DNA of 64,000 nucleotides from Clostridia bacterium. Its GTDB lineage: Bacteria; Bacillota; Clostridia; Oscillospirales; Acutalibacteraceae. Under the pieces are notes generated by a model. That model did not search any database, had not been told where the DNA came from, and worked only from the letters and a program-made list of their open reading frames with translations. The stretch lies in NCBI GenBank assembly GCA_017399065.1, contig JAFQEL010000007.1, positions 1 to 64,000 of the forward strand, read 5' to 3'. Shown piece after piece: positions 25,764 through 34,842 of the stretch; the first letter of the stretch is position 1; every line of letters begins with the position of its first letter. Position numbers and translations under genes: made by a program.

Positions 25764-27857
25764 ATGCTGAAGGATGTCCCCGAAATATTTGGCAGCCTTG
25801 TGTTCAACGATGACGTTATGAGCGCACGTCTGCCAAGGGATATATACAAATCACTTCACAAAACCATAGAAGAGGGTAAGAGTCTTGATATTACGGTTGC
25901 AAACGCTGTTGCAGCCGCTATGAAGGACTGGGCACTTGAAAAGGGTGCAACCCACTATACACACTGGTTTCAGCCTCTTACGGGTATTACTGCCGAGAAG
26001 CACGACAGCTTCCTTGAGCCGCAGGGTGACGGCAAGGTAATAATGGAGTTTTCGGGTAAAGCACTCATAAAGGGCGAGCCTGACGCATCTTCATTTCCCT
26101 CAGGCGGTCTGCGTGAGACCTTTGAGGCTCGCGGCTACACTGCGTGGGATCCGACATCATATGCATTCATTAAGGATGATTCCCTCTGCATTCCGACTAT
26201 TTTCTGCTCCTTTGGCGGTGAGGTGCTCGACAAAAAGACTCCTTTGCTCCGCTCAATGGAGGTTATTGATGACAAGGCAACACGTCTGCTCAGGCTTATG
26301 GGTGACGAGCAGGTAACACGTGTAAACTCTACCGTAGGCCCCGAGCAGGAATACTTCCTTGTTGACAAAAATCTTTATAAAAAACGCCGTGACCTTGTTG
26401 TAACGGGCCGTACGCTTTTCGGTGCAAAGCCGCCCAAGGGTCAGGAGCTTGACGACCACTATTTCGGTGTAATCAAGCCCAGAATAAAGGCTTTTATGCA
26501 GGAACTCAACGAAGAGCTCTGGAAGCTCGGTGTATATGCAAAGACCGAGCATAACGAGGCTGCACCTGCTCAGCACGAGCTTGCTCCCGTTTTCACTACC
26601 ACAAATATTGCGGCTGACCAGAATCAGCTCACAATGGAAATAATGAAAAAGGTTGCCGACCGTCATGGCCTTACCTGCCTGCTTCACGAAAAGCCCTTTG
26701 CAGGCGTAAACGGCAGCGGTAAGCACAACAACTGGTCGCTTTCCACTAACTACGGCAAAAACCTTTTCAGCCCCGGCAAAAAGCCGCAGGACAACAAAAT
26801 CTTCCTCGTCTGCCTTTGTGCAGTGCTTGAGGCTGTTGACCGCAATCAGGACCTGTTGCGTATAGCTTCTGCTTCCGCAGGTAACGATCACCGCCTCGGT
26901 GCGGCTGAAGCTCCGCCCGCAATTATGTCAACATTCCTCGGTGACGAGCTGACCGAGATTCTTGACGCTATTGAGCGTGGTGAACACGGTGAAAACAAAA
27001 AGGCAGAGAAGGTTGTTACAGGTGTTGAGGTACTGCCCGACTTCAAAAAGGACACTACCGACCGCAACCGTACATCACCGATTGCATTTACAGGTAACAA
27101 GTTTGAGTTCCGTATGCTCGGCTCATCGTTCTCTATTGCTGATATAAATACGGTTATTAATACTGCCGTTGCAGATTCATTCGACCGACTTGCTGACAGA
27201 CTTGAAGCGGCTGACGATATTGATGCTGAGCTTGACAAGTGGATGGCTGAGACAGTAACGGGTCACAAACGCATCATTTTCAACGGCAATAACTACACTC
27301 AGGAATGGATTAATGAAGCTCACCGCAGAGGTCTTTATGAGCTCAAGACTACTGCCGATGCAGTGCCGCTTTTTGTCAGCGAAAAGAATGTAGAGCTGTT
27401 TACAAAGCATAAGATCTTCACAAAGAGCGAAATCGCTTCACGCTGTGAAATTATGCTTGACAGTTACAGCAAGGTGCTTCATATCGAAGGCCTTACAATG
27501 ATTGAAATGGCACGCAAGGAGATACTTCCCGCTGTTATCACATATACAAATGAGGTTGCCGAGAGCGTTAAGCTCAGGCAGGATATCGGCGTTTGCTCCG
27601 AAAGCGATGCTACACTCAGACTTTGCAAGAAGCTGACAAAGCTCACGGATGAGCTTTATACAAAGACTAAAGAGCTTGACAGTGCGGTCAAGGGGCTCGA
27701 GCGTATCAACAACAGCCTTGAGGCTTCGGCGTACTGCCGTGATAAGCTTGTGCCTGCAATGGATTCGCTCCGCGCGGTTGCAGATGAGCTTGAAACGATT
27801 GTTGCAGAGAAGCACTGGCCATATCCGTCATACAGCGAGCTTCTGTTTAATGTATAA
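25764..27857 (+). CDS. glnN: Glutamine synthetase type III
   Basis: A 697-residue ATP-dependent enzyme that makes glutamine from glutamate and ammonia. The length (about 700) and sequence identify type III, found in Bacteroides and many Clostridia, not the 440-470-residue GlnA. Visible marks are the N-terminal [22 protein letters not shown], the metal-binding [27 protein letters not shown], and the [14 protein letters not shown] segment, followed by [14 protein letters not shown] 25764 is taken for the family's usual [15 protein letters not shown] start. With gdhA nearby it provides both routes of ammonia assimilation. Codon bias suggests high expression. Confidence 0.95.
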   Translation: MLKDVPEIFGSLVFNDDVMSARLPRDIYKSLHKTIEEGKSLDITVANAVAAAMKDWALEKGATHYTHWFQPLTGITAEKHDSFLEPQGDGKVIMEFSGKALIKGEPDASSFPSGGLRETFEARGYTAWDPTSYAFIKDDSLCIPTIFCSFGGEVLDKKTPLLRSMEVIDDKATRLLRLMGDEQVTRVNSTVGPEQEYFLVDKNLYKKRRDLVVTGRTLFGAKPPKGQELDDHYFGVIKPRIKAFMQELNEELWKLGVYAKTEHNEAAPAQHELAPVFTTTNIAADQNQLTMEIMKKVADRHGLTCLLHEKPFAGVNGSGKHNNWSLSTNYGKNLFSPGKKPQDNKIFLVCLCAVLEAVDRNQDLLRIASASAGNDHRLGAAEAPPAIMSTFLGDELTEILDAIERGEHGENKKAEKVVTGVEVLPDFKKDTTDRNRTSPIAFTGNKFEFRMLGSSFSIADINTVINTAVADSFDRLADRLEAADDIDAELDKWMAETVTGHKRIIFNGNNYTQEWINEAHRRGLYELKTTADAVPLFVSEKNVELFTKHKIFTKSEIASRCEIMLDSYSKVLHIEGLTMIEMARKEILPAVITYTNEVAESVKLRQDIGVCSESDATLRLCKKLTKLTDELYTKTKELDSAVKGLERINNSLEASAYCRDKLVPAMDSLRAVADELETIVAEKHWPYPSYSELLFNV

Positions 27858-27883
27858 TATTGTATAATAGAATATAAAAATTC

Positions 27884-27915
27884 AGCCTGCATAGTCGCTA
27901 TGCAGGCTTTCTTTT
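27884..27915 (+). terminator. Terminator of glnN
   Basis: An 11-bp stem AGCCTGCATAG/CTATGCAGGCT with a 3-nt loop, then TTCTTTTTT. Confidence 0.9.
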
Positions 27916-28021
27916 TTCTGAATTCAAAAAAAGTTACAAATATGTTTATTTTATGTTAACTATTTATATGATGATGAGGTGCTATTATTCTTTTATCAAA
28001 ATATACTGAGAGGTGCTTTGA

Positions 28022-29074
28022 ATGAAAATCAAACAACTTATGTGTGTTGTAATGTGTGTGGTTCTCATGCTGTCATGCTTTGCATTTTCTTCTTCAGCTC
28101 AGGATGAGGTTATCACGCTGAAGGCGATAAACTGCAACGTTGCTGGATTGCCGAGCTTTGGCGGCAGCGACGTTCGTGGTAACCAGCGTGTTATCGGTGA
28201 TTATATTATTAAAAATGACTTTGACATAGTTGCCGTGCAGGAGGATTTCGGATATCATAAGCACCTGAGGAATTCACTTGAAGGCTACATATCTACAAAC
28301 CACACCGGTGCAATACCCGGCGGAGACGGACTCAACTTCTTTACAAAGGATATGACAATATATAACGAAACACGTGTGCAGTGGAATGATTCATACGGTG
28401 TTGTTCCCGAAGGTGACAGACTTACACCCAAGGGTATACTGTACGCCGTTATTGAAATTGCTCCCGGTGTTTACGTTGACTTTTACGATATTCACGCTGA
28501 TGCATTCGAAACTGAAGGCTCCATAGCGGCAAGAGAAAGCAACTATAAACAGCTTACTACGATGATTTGCGATAATTATGAAAAATATGATCGCCCCATA
28601 ATTGTAACAGGTGACTTTAATGCGTACACACATGACGTCGGATACAACAGCAATATGCTCTACTATTTTCAGGAGCTGTGCGGACTCAAGGATGCGTGGA
28701 TAGAACTTCACAACGGCGGCGACTACGAGGATTTCTCGGAATGGTATGCTACCGGTATGGAAGATTGGGGCAACTGGGATTCCGTTGAGAAGTTTATGTA
28801 CAAAGACGGTGGCGGATATAAGCTTGAAGCCGTTGACTTCAGATATAATTATATCAAGGATGAAGCAGGCAACAACGTTTCTGACCACGCTGCGGCAGAG
28901 TGTACGTTTAATTTTACGGTTGACCCTGACTATACGGGCGAAACCGGTGAGCAACCCGAGCTGAAAGTAGTAGAAAAAAGCCCGTTTGCATGGCTCAGAC
29001 AGGTTAAGTGGGTATTTGTTGTGTTCTACATATTTTTTTCTAACTTCAATGAGTTTATAGCAATGATAAGTTAA
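28022..29074 (+). CDS. Secreted endonuclease/exonuclease/phosphatase-fold enzyme
   Basis: A 350-residue exported enzyme of the DNase I/sphingomyelinase fold. The signal peptide is MKIKQLMCVVMCVVLMLSCF...SSSA. Fold motifs in order are FDIVAVQEDF (metal-binding Glu), VDFYDIHADA, RPIIVTGDFNAYTHD (Asp, Asn) and NVSDHAAAECTF (the catalytic Asp-His pair). The last 30 residues are hydrophobic and aromatic and may tether it to the membrane. The family cleaves phosphodiesters in nucleic acids, sphingomyelin or inositol phosphates; the substrate cannot be read here. AGAGGTG precedes the ATG. It stands alone between two terminators. Confidence 0.85.
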   Translation: MKIKQLMCVVMCVVLMLSCFAFSSSAQDEVITLKAINCNVAGLPSFGGSDVRGNQRVIGDYIIKNDFDIVAVQEDFGYHKHLRNSLEGYISTNHTGAIPGGDGLNFFTKDMTIYNETRVQWNDSYGVVPEGDRLTPKGILYAVIEIAPGVYVDFYDIHADAFETEGSIAARESNYKQLTTMICDNYEKYDRPIIVTGDFNAYTHDVGYNSNMLYYFQELCGLKDAWIELHNGGDYEDFSEWYATGMEDWGNWDSVEKFMYKDGGGYKLEAVDFRYNYIKDEAGNNVSDHAAAECTFNFTVDPDYTGETGEQPELKVVEKSPFAWLRQVKWVFVVFYIFFSNFNEFIAMIS

Positions 29075-29088
29075 ATACAGATATAAAA

Positions 29089-29114
29089 AAGGCATTGTCG
29101 TCTGACAATGCCTT
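29089..29114. terminator. Bidirectional terminator
   Basis: An 11-bp stem AAGGCATTGTC/GACAATGCCTT with a 4-nt loop and A/T runs on both sides, between the secreted enzyme and jag. Confidence 0.85.
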
Positions 29115-29120
29115 AATTTT

Positions 29121-30068
29121 TTATTCTTCTGTTACAACGGGCTTCTTAGGCTCGATTTTGCCGTAACGGCTTGCGTTGGAAAGGTCGGAACGGGGACTGC
29201 GTGCAGGCTGCTGAGGAGCAGACTGAGCAGAGCCGGTTCTGCTGCCTCCGCGGTTACCTCTGTTGTAGCCGCCCTTGCCGTCTCTGTTGTTGTAACGGCG
29301 GTCGGGGTTTGTGGGCTTTACACCCTCTGCAAGTGTGATTACAACCTTACGCTCGCTGTCTGAGCCGACAGAGTGCGACTCAACACCTTCAATCTCCTGG
29401 ATTGTTGTGTGGATGATTCTGCGCTCGTAGGGGTTCATAGGATCGAGAACTGCGTTTCTGCCATTGCGGAGAACCTTTGCAGCGTTACGCTTTGCAAGCT
29501 CACGGAGAGTCTCTGCACGCTTCTCGCGGTAGTTGCCGATGTTGATGGATACACGCTTGTAGTTATCCTTGCCCTTGTTCATATAAAGGCGGACAAGATA
29601 CTGAATAGCGTCAAGTGTTTCGCCGCGTCTGCCGATTACTACGCCGTAATCTTCGCCGCAGTCGAGTTCGATTGCGATACCGTCTTCTTCTTCAGCGAAG
29701 GAAACCTCACACTCGGAAATACCGAGACCCTTGAGGATAGAGAGGATGTAAGCTTTTGTGCCGTCGAAAGCTTCGGGGTTGGCAACGGGCTTATTTACGG
29801 AAACAGGCTTTGCTGCAGGTGCCTTGGGAGCGGGCTTTTCAGCCTTCTTCTCTTTTACGGGCTTTGCAGCAGGCTTCTTGTCGGGGATTTCGTAGAATGC
29901 TTTGACCTTTGCGGGGGTTTCTTTGCCGAATATACCGAAAGCCTTTTTCTTGGGCATTTCGACAACTTCAAATTTTACATCTGCTTCAAACGGTGCACTG
30001 AGCTGAACTGCCGCATTTTCGCGAGCTTCGTCAACCGTTTTGCCGATGCCGATTGCTTCTTTAATCAA
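29121..30068 (-). CDS. jag: RNA-binding protein Jag/KhpB
   Basis: A 315-residue cytoplasmic RNA-binding protein. Residues 1-62 are the Jag_N domain (KEAIGIGKTVDEARENA..., KAFGIFGKETPAKV), then a Lys/Pro/Ala-rich linker (about 65-100), a KH domain with GRRGETLDAIQYL (about 145-165), and an R3H domain with MNPYERRIIHTTIQE. It ends with an unusual tail of about 65 residues rich in Arg, Gly, Asn and Ser (RYNNRDGKGGYNRGNRGG). With KhpA it binds many transcripts and affects cell elongation in other Firmicutes. Last gene of the rpmH-rnpA-yidD-yidC-jag operon, 21 nt after yidC. Confidence 0.93.
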   Translation of the reverse strand: MIKEAIGIGKTVDEARENAAVQLSAPFEADVKFEVVEMPKKKAFGIFGKETPAKVKAFYEIPDKKPAAKPVKEKKAEKPAPKAPAAKPVSVNKPVANPEAFDGTKAYILSILKGLGISECEVSFAEEEDGIAIELDCGEDYGVVIGRRGETLDAIQYLVRLYMNKGKDNYKRVSINIGNYREKRAETLRELAKRNAAKVLRNGRNAVLDPMNPYERRIIHTTIQEIEGVESHSVGSDSERKVVITLAEGVKPTNPDRRYNNRDGKGGYNRGNRGGSRTGSAQSAPQQPARSPRSDLSNASRYGKIEPKKPVVTEE

Positions 30069-30089
30069 ATTGTTGTACCACCTTAAGTG

Positions 30090-31091
30090 TTATTTTTCTT
30101 CGTTAATCTTTCTTTCCGTCACGACTTTCATATTGTTCTCTTTTGAACGGCGGTAAATGGTTTCTTCTACCATTGTGCGTGCAATAACTTTTTCGGGGCT
30201 GTAGAAGTGGCCTACAACCAGAGTCTGAATGAATGAATAGATGTTGTTAATAATCCAGTAAATACCGACAGCAGCAGGGAACATTGTAGTCATCCATGCT
30301 GAGAAGAGGGGCATACCGAATGTCATACAGCCTGTCATAGCGTTGTTGGAAGCTGCGGGATTTGTACGCTTCTGGCGCATCTGGCTGATGAGTGACGTAG
30401 CCATTGAAGAAAGGAAAGACAGGATGGGGATGAGAAGAAGGATATTGAATACCTTGAAGCTCGGTTCACCTGTCAGGTCGATACCAAAGAATGAGAGCTG
30501 TGTAGCACCGAAATTTTGTATTTCGGAAATAATTGAATCGAAGTTTTCGATTTTCACTCCGTTCTGGAGAACGTAATCTTTGATTGCACCGATGTTTTTG
30601 ATAATCTGGATCTCAGCCTGATAATCGTTGAATGATCCGTCAAGTACTTTTTTCTCAAAAAGAGTTTTCAGAACGGTCTTACAGGTATCGATAGTTTCTT
30701 TAGGTAAACTGATAATATAGGTGAGCGGTTTATAAACAGCACCGTAAAGACCGATAATGATGGGGAACTGAATAAGGAGAGGAAGACAACCCTGATTCAT
30801 CGGGTTAAAACCTTCACGCTGGTAGAGAGCCTGCTGCTCTTCCTGAATCTTTTGCTGAGCGTTCTTGTCGCCCTTGTATCTCTCCTGGATTCTGCGGAGC
30901 TTAGGCTGAAGCCTTGCCTGTTTTGATGAGCTTTTCTGCTGCTTGATTGAGCTGGGAAGGAGAATGATTTTGAAGACAAGTGCGAACAGGGCAATAGCTA
31001 CGAAATAGCTGCCTGCATCAAAGAAAATGTCAACAATACCATAAAACTGTCCTAACAGCCAACCAAACGGTACAGCAAGTATATCTCTCAT
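30090..31091 (-). CDS. yidC: Membrane protein insertase YidC/Oxa1
   Basis: A 333-residue inner-membrane protein of the YidC/Oxa1/Alb3 family, which inserts membrane proteins alone or with SecYEG. Five membrane segments are visible, with the hydrophilic-groove Arg near LPSSIKQQKSSSK and the coiled-coil C1 loop RLQPKLRRIQERYKGDKNAQQKIQEE. A stretch of about 80 residues between the second and third segments (LFEKKVLDGSFNDYQAEIQ...) is longer than in Bacillus. There is no lipobox, unlike SpoIIIJ. Its start coincides with the last base of yidD. Confidence 0.93.
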   Translation of the reverse strand: MRDILAVPFGWLLGQFYGIVDIFFDAGSYFVAIALFALVFKIILLPSSIKQQKSSSKQARLQPKLRRIQERYKGDKNAQQKIQEEQQALYQREGFNPMNQGCLPLLIQFPIIIGLYGAVYKPLTYIISLPKETIDTCKTVLKTLFEKKVLDGSFNDYQAEIQIIKNIGAIKDYVLQNGVKIENFDSIISEIQNFGATQLSFFGIDLTGEPSFKVFNILLLIPILSFLSSMATSLISQMRQKRTNPAASNNAMTGCMTFGMPLFSAWMTTMFPAAVGIYWIINNIYSFIQTLVVGHFYSPEKVIARTMVEETIYRRSKENNMKVVTERKINEEK

Positions 31092-31327
31092 TAGTTATCC
31101 TCCGTGTGGTTTTTCTTTGGGGGTACGGGATCGTATCCGCCCGGGAACAAAACATTGCACCTCAAAAGCCGGCGTATAGCCAGCAGACTGCCAAAAAACA
31201 AGCCATGTACCTCTATAGCTTCGATCGCATACTGTGAACAGGTAGGGTAGAAGCGGCACATAGGCGGCTTGTGCGGCGAAATTTTTTTGCGGTAGAATCG
31301 GATTAACCGTAACACTGCTTTTTTCAT
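31091..31327 (-). CDS. yidD: Membrane insertion efficiency factor YidD
   Basis: A 78-residue protein with the family signature [31 protein letters not shown] and [16 protein letters not shown], including the three conserved Cys. It assists YidC-dependent insertion. It overlaps rnpA by 4 nt and yidC by 1 nt, the usual tight order. Confidence 0.95.
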   Translation of the reverse strand: MKKAVLRLIRFYRKKISPHKPPMCRFYPTCSQYAIEAIEVHGLFFGSLLAIRRLLRCNVLFPGGYDPVPPKKNHTEDN

Positions 31328-31665
31328 TGGTGTATAACACCCGCCTGCTTCAAATGATTGAAAATAACTGTTTCAAGCTGAGTGCTTTTGAGGTATTTTG
31401 TTTTGCTTCTTGCGACAAAAACGATGTCCCACTTGCCTTCTACCTGAGGCAGAACTGCACGGAACGCCGCTCTTATCACTCTGCGGGAGCGGTTGCGTTC
31501 AACTGCGTTGCCGATCTTTTTACTTGTAGTAATTCCGACACGACAAATTCCTGCACTGCTCTTTGCTACGTAAGTTACCAGTGCAGGACTTGTGTAGACC
31601 TTGCCGCGACCATATGTGCGGCGAAAGTCCGTATTCCGATTCAGAGTAATTATAGTTGAAGCCAT
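31324..31665 (-). CDS. rnpA: Ribonuclease P protein component
   Basis: A 113-residue basic protein that pairs with RnpB RNA to mature tRNA 5' ends. The RNR motif appears as [17 protein letters not shown], and the N-terminus [24 protein letters not shown] fits the family. It lies 31 nt after rpmH and overlaps yidD by 4 nt. Confidence 0.95.
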   Translation of the reverse strand: MASTIITLNRNTDFRRTYGRGKVYTSPALVTYVAKSSAGICRVGITTSKKIGNAVERNRSRRVIRAAFRAVLPQVEGKWDIVFVARSKTKYLKSTQLETVIFNHLKQAGVIHQ

Positions 31666-31696
31666 AACCGTTCGCCTTGTGAGCTCTTACCCGAAC

Positions 31697-31831
31697 TTAG
31701 TAAGAGAGCTGCTTTCTGCCCTTTGCTCTGCGGCGGGCGAGAACCTTACGGCCGTTTCTGTCCGCCATTCTCTTGCGGAAGCCGTGCTCCATCTTGCGAT
31801 GACGCTTTTTGGGCTGATAAGTCCTTTTCAT
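31697..31831 (-). CDS. rpmH: 50S ribosomal protein L34
   Basis: A 44-residue, very basic protein, [20 protein letters not shown] then [20 protein letters not shown] and QLSY, a textbook L34. The reading frame is short but has GGAGG upstream. First gene of the operon with rnpA, yidD, yidC and jag; the promoter is at 31924-31953. In many bacteria dnaA lies on the other side; here it does not. Confidence 0.97.
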   Translation of the reverse strand: MKRTYQPKKRHRKMEHGFRKRMADRNGRKVLARRRAKGRKQLSY

Positions 31832-31923
31832 TCTTACATAACCTCCATTCAAGGTGTGATTTATGACCTAAGCGGAAAAAAGCATATTGGGCTTATACCC
31901 CACTTTAGACCTTACAAGGTGCT

Positions 31924-31953
31924 ATTATATAACAAAAACACAGTCAATGTCAA
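31924..31953 (-). promoter_or_regulatory. Promoter of rpmH operon
   Basis: On the minus strand TTGACA (31953-31948), an 18-nt spacer, TATAAT (31929-31924), 93 nt before the L34 start. Confidence 0.75.
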
Positions 31954-32062
31954 CCTTTTTTTGCATTAAGGCACATCTTGCGATTGTATATTGAAGAGGA
32001 CACAATATGGGGCAAAAATAACAGTGCCGCCAACCGGGCTTTTGGCAAGTTGTGTTTGGGTC

Positions 32063-32091
32063 TTGTGCTTTTGCGTATTATGTGGTATTAT
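32063..32091 (+). promoter_or_regulatory. Probable promoter of the radC pair
   Basis: TTGTGC (32063-32068), 17 nt, TATTAT (32086-32091), 30 nt before the first gene. The -35 is weak. Confidence 0.45.
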
Positions 32092-32121
32092 TACTTAGAT
32101 TAATTTTGTAGGAGGAACGAA

Positions 32122-32418
32122 ATGACAAAGCAGACAAAAAATAAGATAGTTACCGTTACGGCTATATTACTGTTAGCTGTTGCCGTTTTTCTTACAATTT
32201 TACTTTTTACAAGTGATGACGGTGCAGAGTCTGAAACTAAGACGCAAGCTGCACCGACAACGGTTACAACTACAGTACCTTTAACAGAATATACCGGGTC
32301 TTTAATACAAGAAGCTGAAACGGAGAATACGATTGCAACTTCTGCCGAGGTAAAGTATCTGTGGGATTACGGTCCGGGTAGTTATAACTCCGGAAAGACT
32401 GCAGAGCAGGACGGATGA
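32122..32418 (+). CDS. Small membrane-anchored Thr-rich protein
   Basis: A 98-residue protein with one N-terminal membrane segment (residues 9-30) and a Thr/Glu-rich outer part (APTTVTTTVPLTEYTG). GGAGG precedes the ATG. It ends one base before the radC start, so the two are co-transcribed. I recognise no family. Confidence 0.7.
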   Translation: MTKQTKNKIVTVTAILLLAVAVFLTILLFTSDDGAESETKTQAAPTTVTTTVPLTEYTGSLIQEAETENTIATSAEVKYLWDYGPGSYNSGKTAEQDG

Positions 32419-32419
32419 T

Positions 32420-33133
32420 ATGGATAAAGACAAGAATGCTAAACTTCACACCGGTCACCGTGAAAGAGTACGTGAAAAATACTTGAAAAGCGGACTTGAA
32501 AGTTTTGCCGACCACGAAGTACTTGAGTTGTTACTCTTTTATGCTAACCCGAGAAGTGATACGAACCCGGTTGCACACGAGCTTATAACCCGTTTCGGCT
32601 CTGTTTCAGCAGTTTTTGAGGCAAACTATGACGATCTGGTTACTGTAAAAGGTGTAGGTGATGCGGCGGCTACTCTTATAACACTTATGCCTCAGCTTTT
32701 TAGACGATATTCTCAGGATAAGGCGGATGCAGTCAGGGTTATAACTGATATGAAAGCGGCAACTGATTATCTGATTCCGCGTTTCTACGGCTTTACACTT
32801 GAACGTGTCGGTATACTTTGTCTTGATATACAGGGAAGAATCAAAAATTTTGTTTTTGTTGCAGAAGGGTCACTGAATCTGGCTCATATTGATCCGAGAA
32901 GAGTTGCGCAGATTGCTCTGCAGAACAATGCTGACAGTGTTATTTTGGCTCACAATCATCCTGCCGGACCTGCCGCGCCGTCACGAAGCGACATTGAAAC
33001 GACAAAATCTCTTGTCAATGCACTGAAACTTATAAATATAAAAGTAGTTGACCATATAATATTAAGTAACGAGGATTATTTTTCTATGGCGGCAAGTCCG
33101 AAGTTTGCACCTGTGTTTATATATAATCCATAG
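32420..33133 (+). CDS. radC: RadC family JAB-domain protein
   Basis: A 237-residue protein. Residues 10-100 are the helical N-terminal part with a helix-hairpin-helix (VKGVGDAAATL, 76-86), and residues 110-230 are the JAB/MPN domain with the metal motif HNHPAGPAAPSRSD (His178, His180, Asp191). RadC was named for repair, but its biochemical activity is unsettled; the metal site suggests a hydrolase. The gene begins 1 nt after the small membrane protein gene and ends before a terminator. Confidence 0.92.
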   Translation: MDKDKNAKLHTGHRERVREKYLKSGLESFADHEVLELLLFYANPRSDTNPVAHELITRFGSVSAVFEANYDDLVTVKGVGDAAATLITLMPQLFRRYSQDKADAVRVITDMKAATDYLIPRFYGFTLERVGILCLDIQGRIKNFVFVAEGSLNLAHIDPRRVAQIALQNNADSVILAHNHPAGPAAPSRSDIETTKSLVNALKLINIKVVDHIILSNEDYFSMAASPKFAPVFIYNP

Positions 33134-33176
33134 TTATACAGTGAAGCGAATCTACAGCTGATATTATTGTAATAAA

Positions 33177-33213
33177 AACCACACGAATCACATTGAGAGT
33201 GATTTGCGTGGTT
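33177..33213. terminator. Bidirectional terminator
   Basis: A 15-nt arm pair (33177-33191 with 33199-33213) with one mismatch and loop ATTGAGA, between convergent radC and the ComF-family gene; T-rich on the plus side. Confidence 0.85.
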
Positions 33214-33912
33214 TTATTTTGTCCTTTCGGGTGTTACAGCTACTGTTGCACAGCGTACTGCCTCTGCGCCTGCTTTAAGCAGGGCTTTACGGCATTCGTT
33301 AAGTGTTGCACCCGTTGTTTTAATATCGTCAACAAGAAGTATGGTTTTATCTCTGACGGAATCCGGGTTATCGGCAGTAAATGCATCTTTGAGGTTTTTT
33401 ATTCTTTCTTTGCCTTTGAGGTGATGTTGGTCTGCTGTTTCGCGTGTTTTAATCAGCAACAATTCGTCATACGGTAAGGATAACTGTTTTGCAATTTCTT
33501 CTGCAAGCAGAGCCGACTGATTGTAACCGCGTTTACGATGCTTGCGTTTGGTCTGCGGTACGCAGGTAACAACGTCGAATTTAACGTCTCCGAACTCTTT
33601 GTCAATGGTTTCTGCCGTTTCCTTGCCAAAAAATTTGACAAGGTCTGTTTCACCGCCGAATTTGAATCGGTGAATTGCATCACGAATTTTGTTTTCGTAA
33701 ATAAAAGGGGAGGCGAGAAAAAGTGAGAAATTATGCTTTGAGCACGTACAGCCTGTACGCGGACTGCCACAACCGAGACAGCGGTCGGTGATTCTGACTA
33801 CGTCTTCTTCGCACCTGTCGCACAAATGCATATGCCGCTGTCCTATCTCGTTACAGACAGGACAGCGGGTAGGAAAAAACAGATTTAGAATTTGTGATAA
33901 AAGGCGTTTCAT
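33214..33912 (-). CDS. ComF family phosphoribosyltransferase-like protein
   Basis: A 232-residue protein with an N-terminal zinc-binding part (CPVCNEIG, CDRCEED, CLGCGSPRTGCTC) and a phosphoribosyltransferase fold whose PRPP loop is ILLVDDIKTTGATLNEC. This is the ComF family: ComFC in Bacillus takes part in DNA uptake, while many homologues lack a tested role. It is the last gene of the asnA-argF-comF unit; its ATG overlaps the argF stop by 1 nt (TGATG). Confidence 0.9.
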   Translation of the reverse strand: MKRLLSQILNLFFPTRCPVCNEIGQRHMHLCDRCEEDVVRITDRCLGCGSPRTGCTCSKHNFSLFLASPFIYENKIRDAIHRFKFGGETDLVKFFGKETAETIDKEFGDVKFDVVTCVPQTKRKHRKRGYNQSALLAEEIAKQLSLPYDELLLIKTRETADQHHLKGKERIKNLKDAFTADNPDSVRDKTILLVDDIKTTGATLNECRKALLKAGAEAVRCATVAVTPERTK

Positions 33913-34826
33913 CAGTGAGTGCCGTCACCCATACACTTGACCATAACAGCCTTCTGCGCGTGGAGGCGGTTTTCAGCTTCGTCAAATATCTCATCAGCGT
34001 GCTCTTCGAATACCTTTGCGGTAATTTCTTCTTCACGGTGAGCGGGCAGACAGTGAAGCACCATTGCACCTTCAGCGGCAAGAGCCATAGCCTCATCGTT
34101 AATCTGGTAGCTCTTGAATATCTTCTTTCTCTCTTCTGCTTCGCCTTCCTGACCCATGGAAGCCCATACGTCGGTATAAAGCACGTCTGCATCTTTAACA
34201 GCTTCTGCAATATCGCTTGTACAGCAGAATTCGCCGTTTTCACTTGCCCACTTCATAAGCTCAGCATCGGGCTGATAAGCATCGGGACAGGCGATGCTGA
34301 CCTTCATGCCGACCTTGATGCAGCCTGCGATGAGGGAATTGGCCATATTGTTGCCGTCGCCGATGTAGCAAAGCTTGAGACCCTCGAGTGAGCCCTTGTG
34401 CTCACGAATCGTCATAAGGTCAGCAAGCACCTGGCAGGGATGACAGTAGTCTGTAAGGCCGTTGATGATCGGAATTGAGCCTACTTTTGCAAGCGTTTCA
34501 ACCTCTTCCTGGTCGAAAGTACGGATCATAATACCGTCAAGGTAGCGTGAAAGTACACGTGCTGTATCTTCTACAGGCTCACCTCTGCCGATCTGAAGGT
34601 CACGTGAGCTGAGGAAAAGTGCACTGCCGCCAAGGTCATACATGCCGACCTCAAAGGATACACGTGTTCTTGTGGATGATTTCTGGAAAATCATACCGAG
34701 TGTCTTGCCTGCAAGATACTTGTGGTCAATGCCGTTTTTCTTGGCATATTTGAGCTGATCTGCAAGGTCAAGAATGTCAATAATTTCCTGCTTTGTAAGG
34801 TCAGAAAGTTTAAGTAAATGTTTCAT
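33912..34826 (-). CDS. argF: Ornithine carbamoyltransferase
   Basis: A 304-residue enzyme that joins carbamoyl phosphate to ornithine to give citrulline in arginine synthesis. The carbamoyl-phosphate motif is STRTR (51-55), the HPCQVLADL motif is present, and the ornithine-side HCLPAHR lies at 258-264. The length fits. No other arginine genes are adjacent; instead it lies between asnA (16 nt upstream) and the ComF gene. The anabolic (argF) role is assumed because no arcA or arcC is nearby. Confidence 0.93.
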   Translation of the reverse strand: MKHLLKLSDLTKQEIIDILDLADQLKYAKKNGIDHKYLAGKTLGMIFQKSSTRTRVSFEVGMYDLGGSALFLSSRDLQIGRGEPVEDTARVLSRYLDGIMIRTFDQEEVETLAKVGSIPIINGLTDYCHPCQVLADLMTIREHKGSLEGLKLCYIGDGNNMANSLIAGCIKVGMKVSIACPDAYQPDAELMKWASENGEFCCTSDIAEAVKDADVLYTDVWASMGQEGEAEERKKIFKSYQINDEAMALAAEGAMVLHCLPAHREEEITAKVFEEHADEIFDEAENRLHAQKAVMVKCMGDGTH

Positions 34827-34842
34827 TTTTATATTCTCCTTA

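Noticed and set aside
31832..32121. Replication origin next to rpmH
   Set aside because: No dnaA gene, and no TTATCCACA-type boxes seen in the gap.
32420..33133. RadC as part of a mobile element
   Set aside because: RadC-like proteins occur on islands, but the neighbours are housekeeping genes and no integrase is near.
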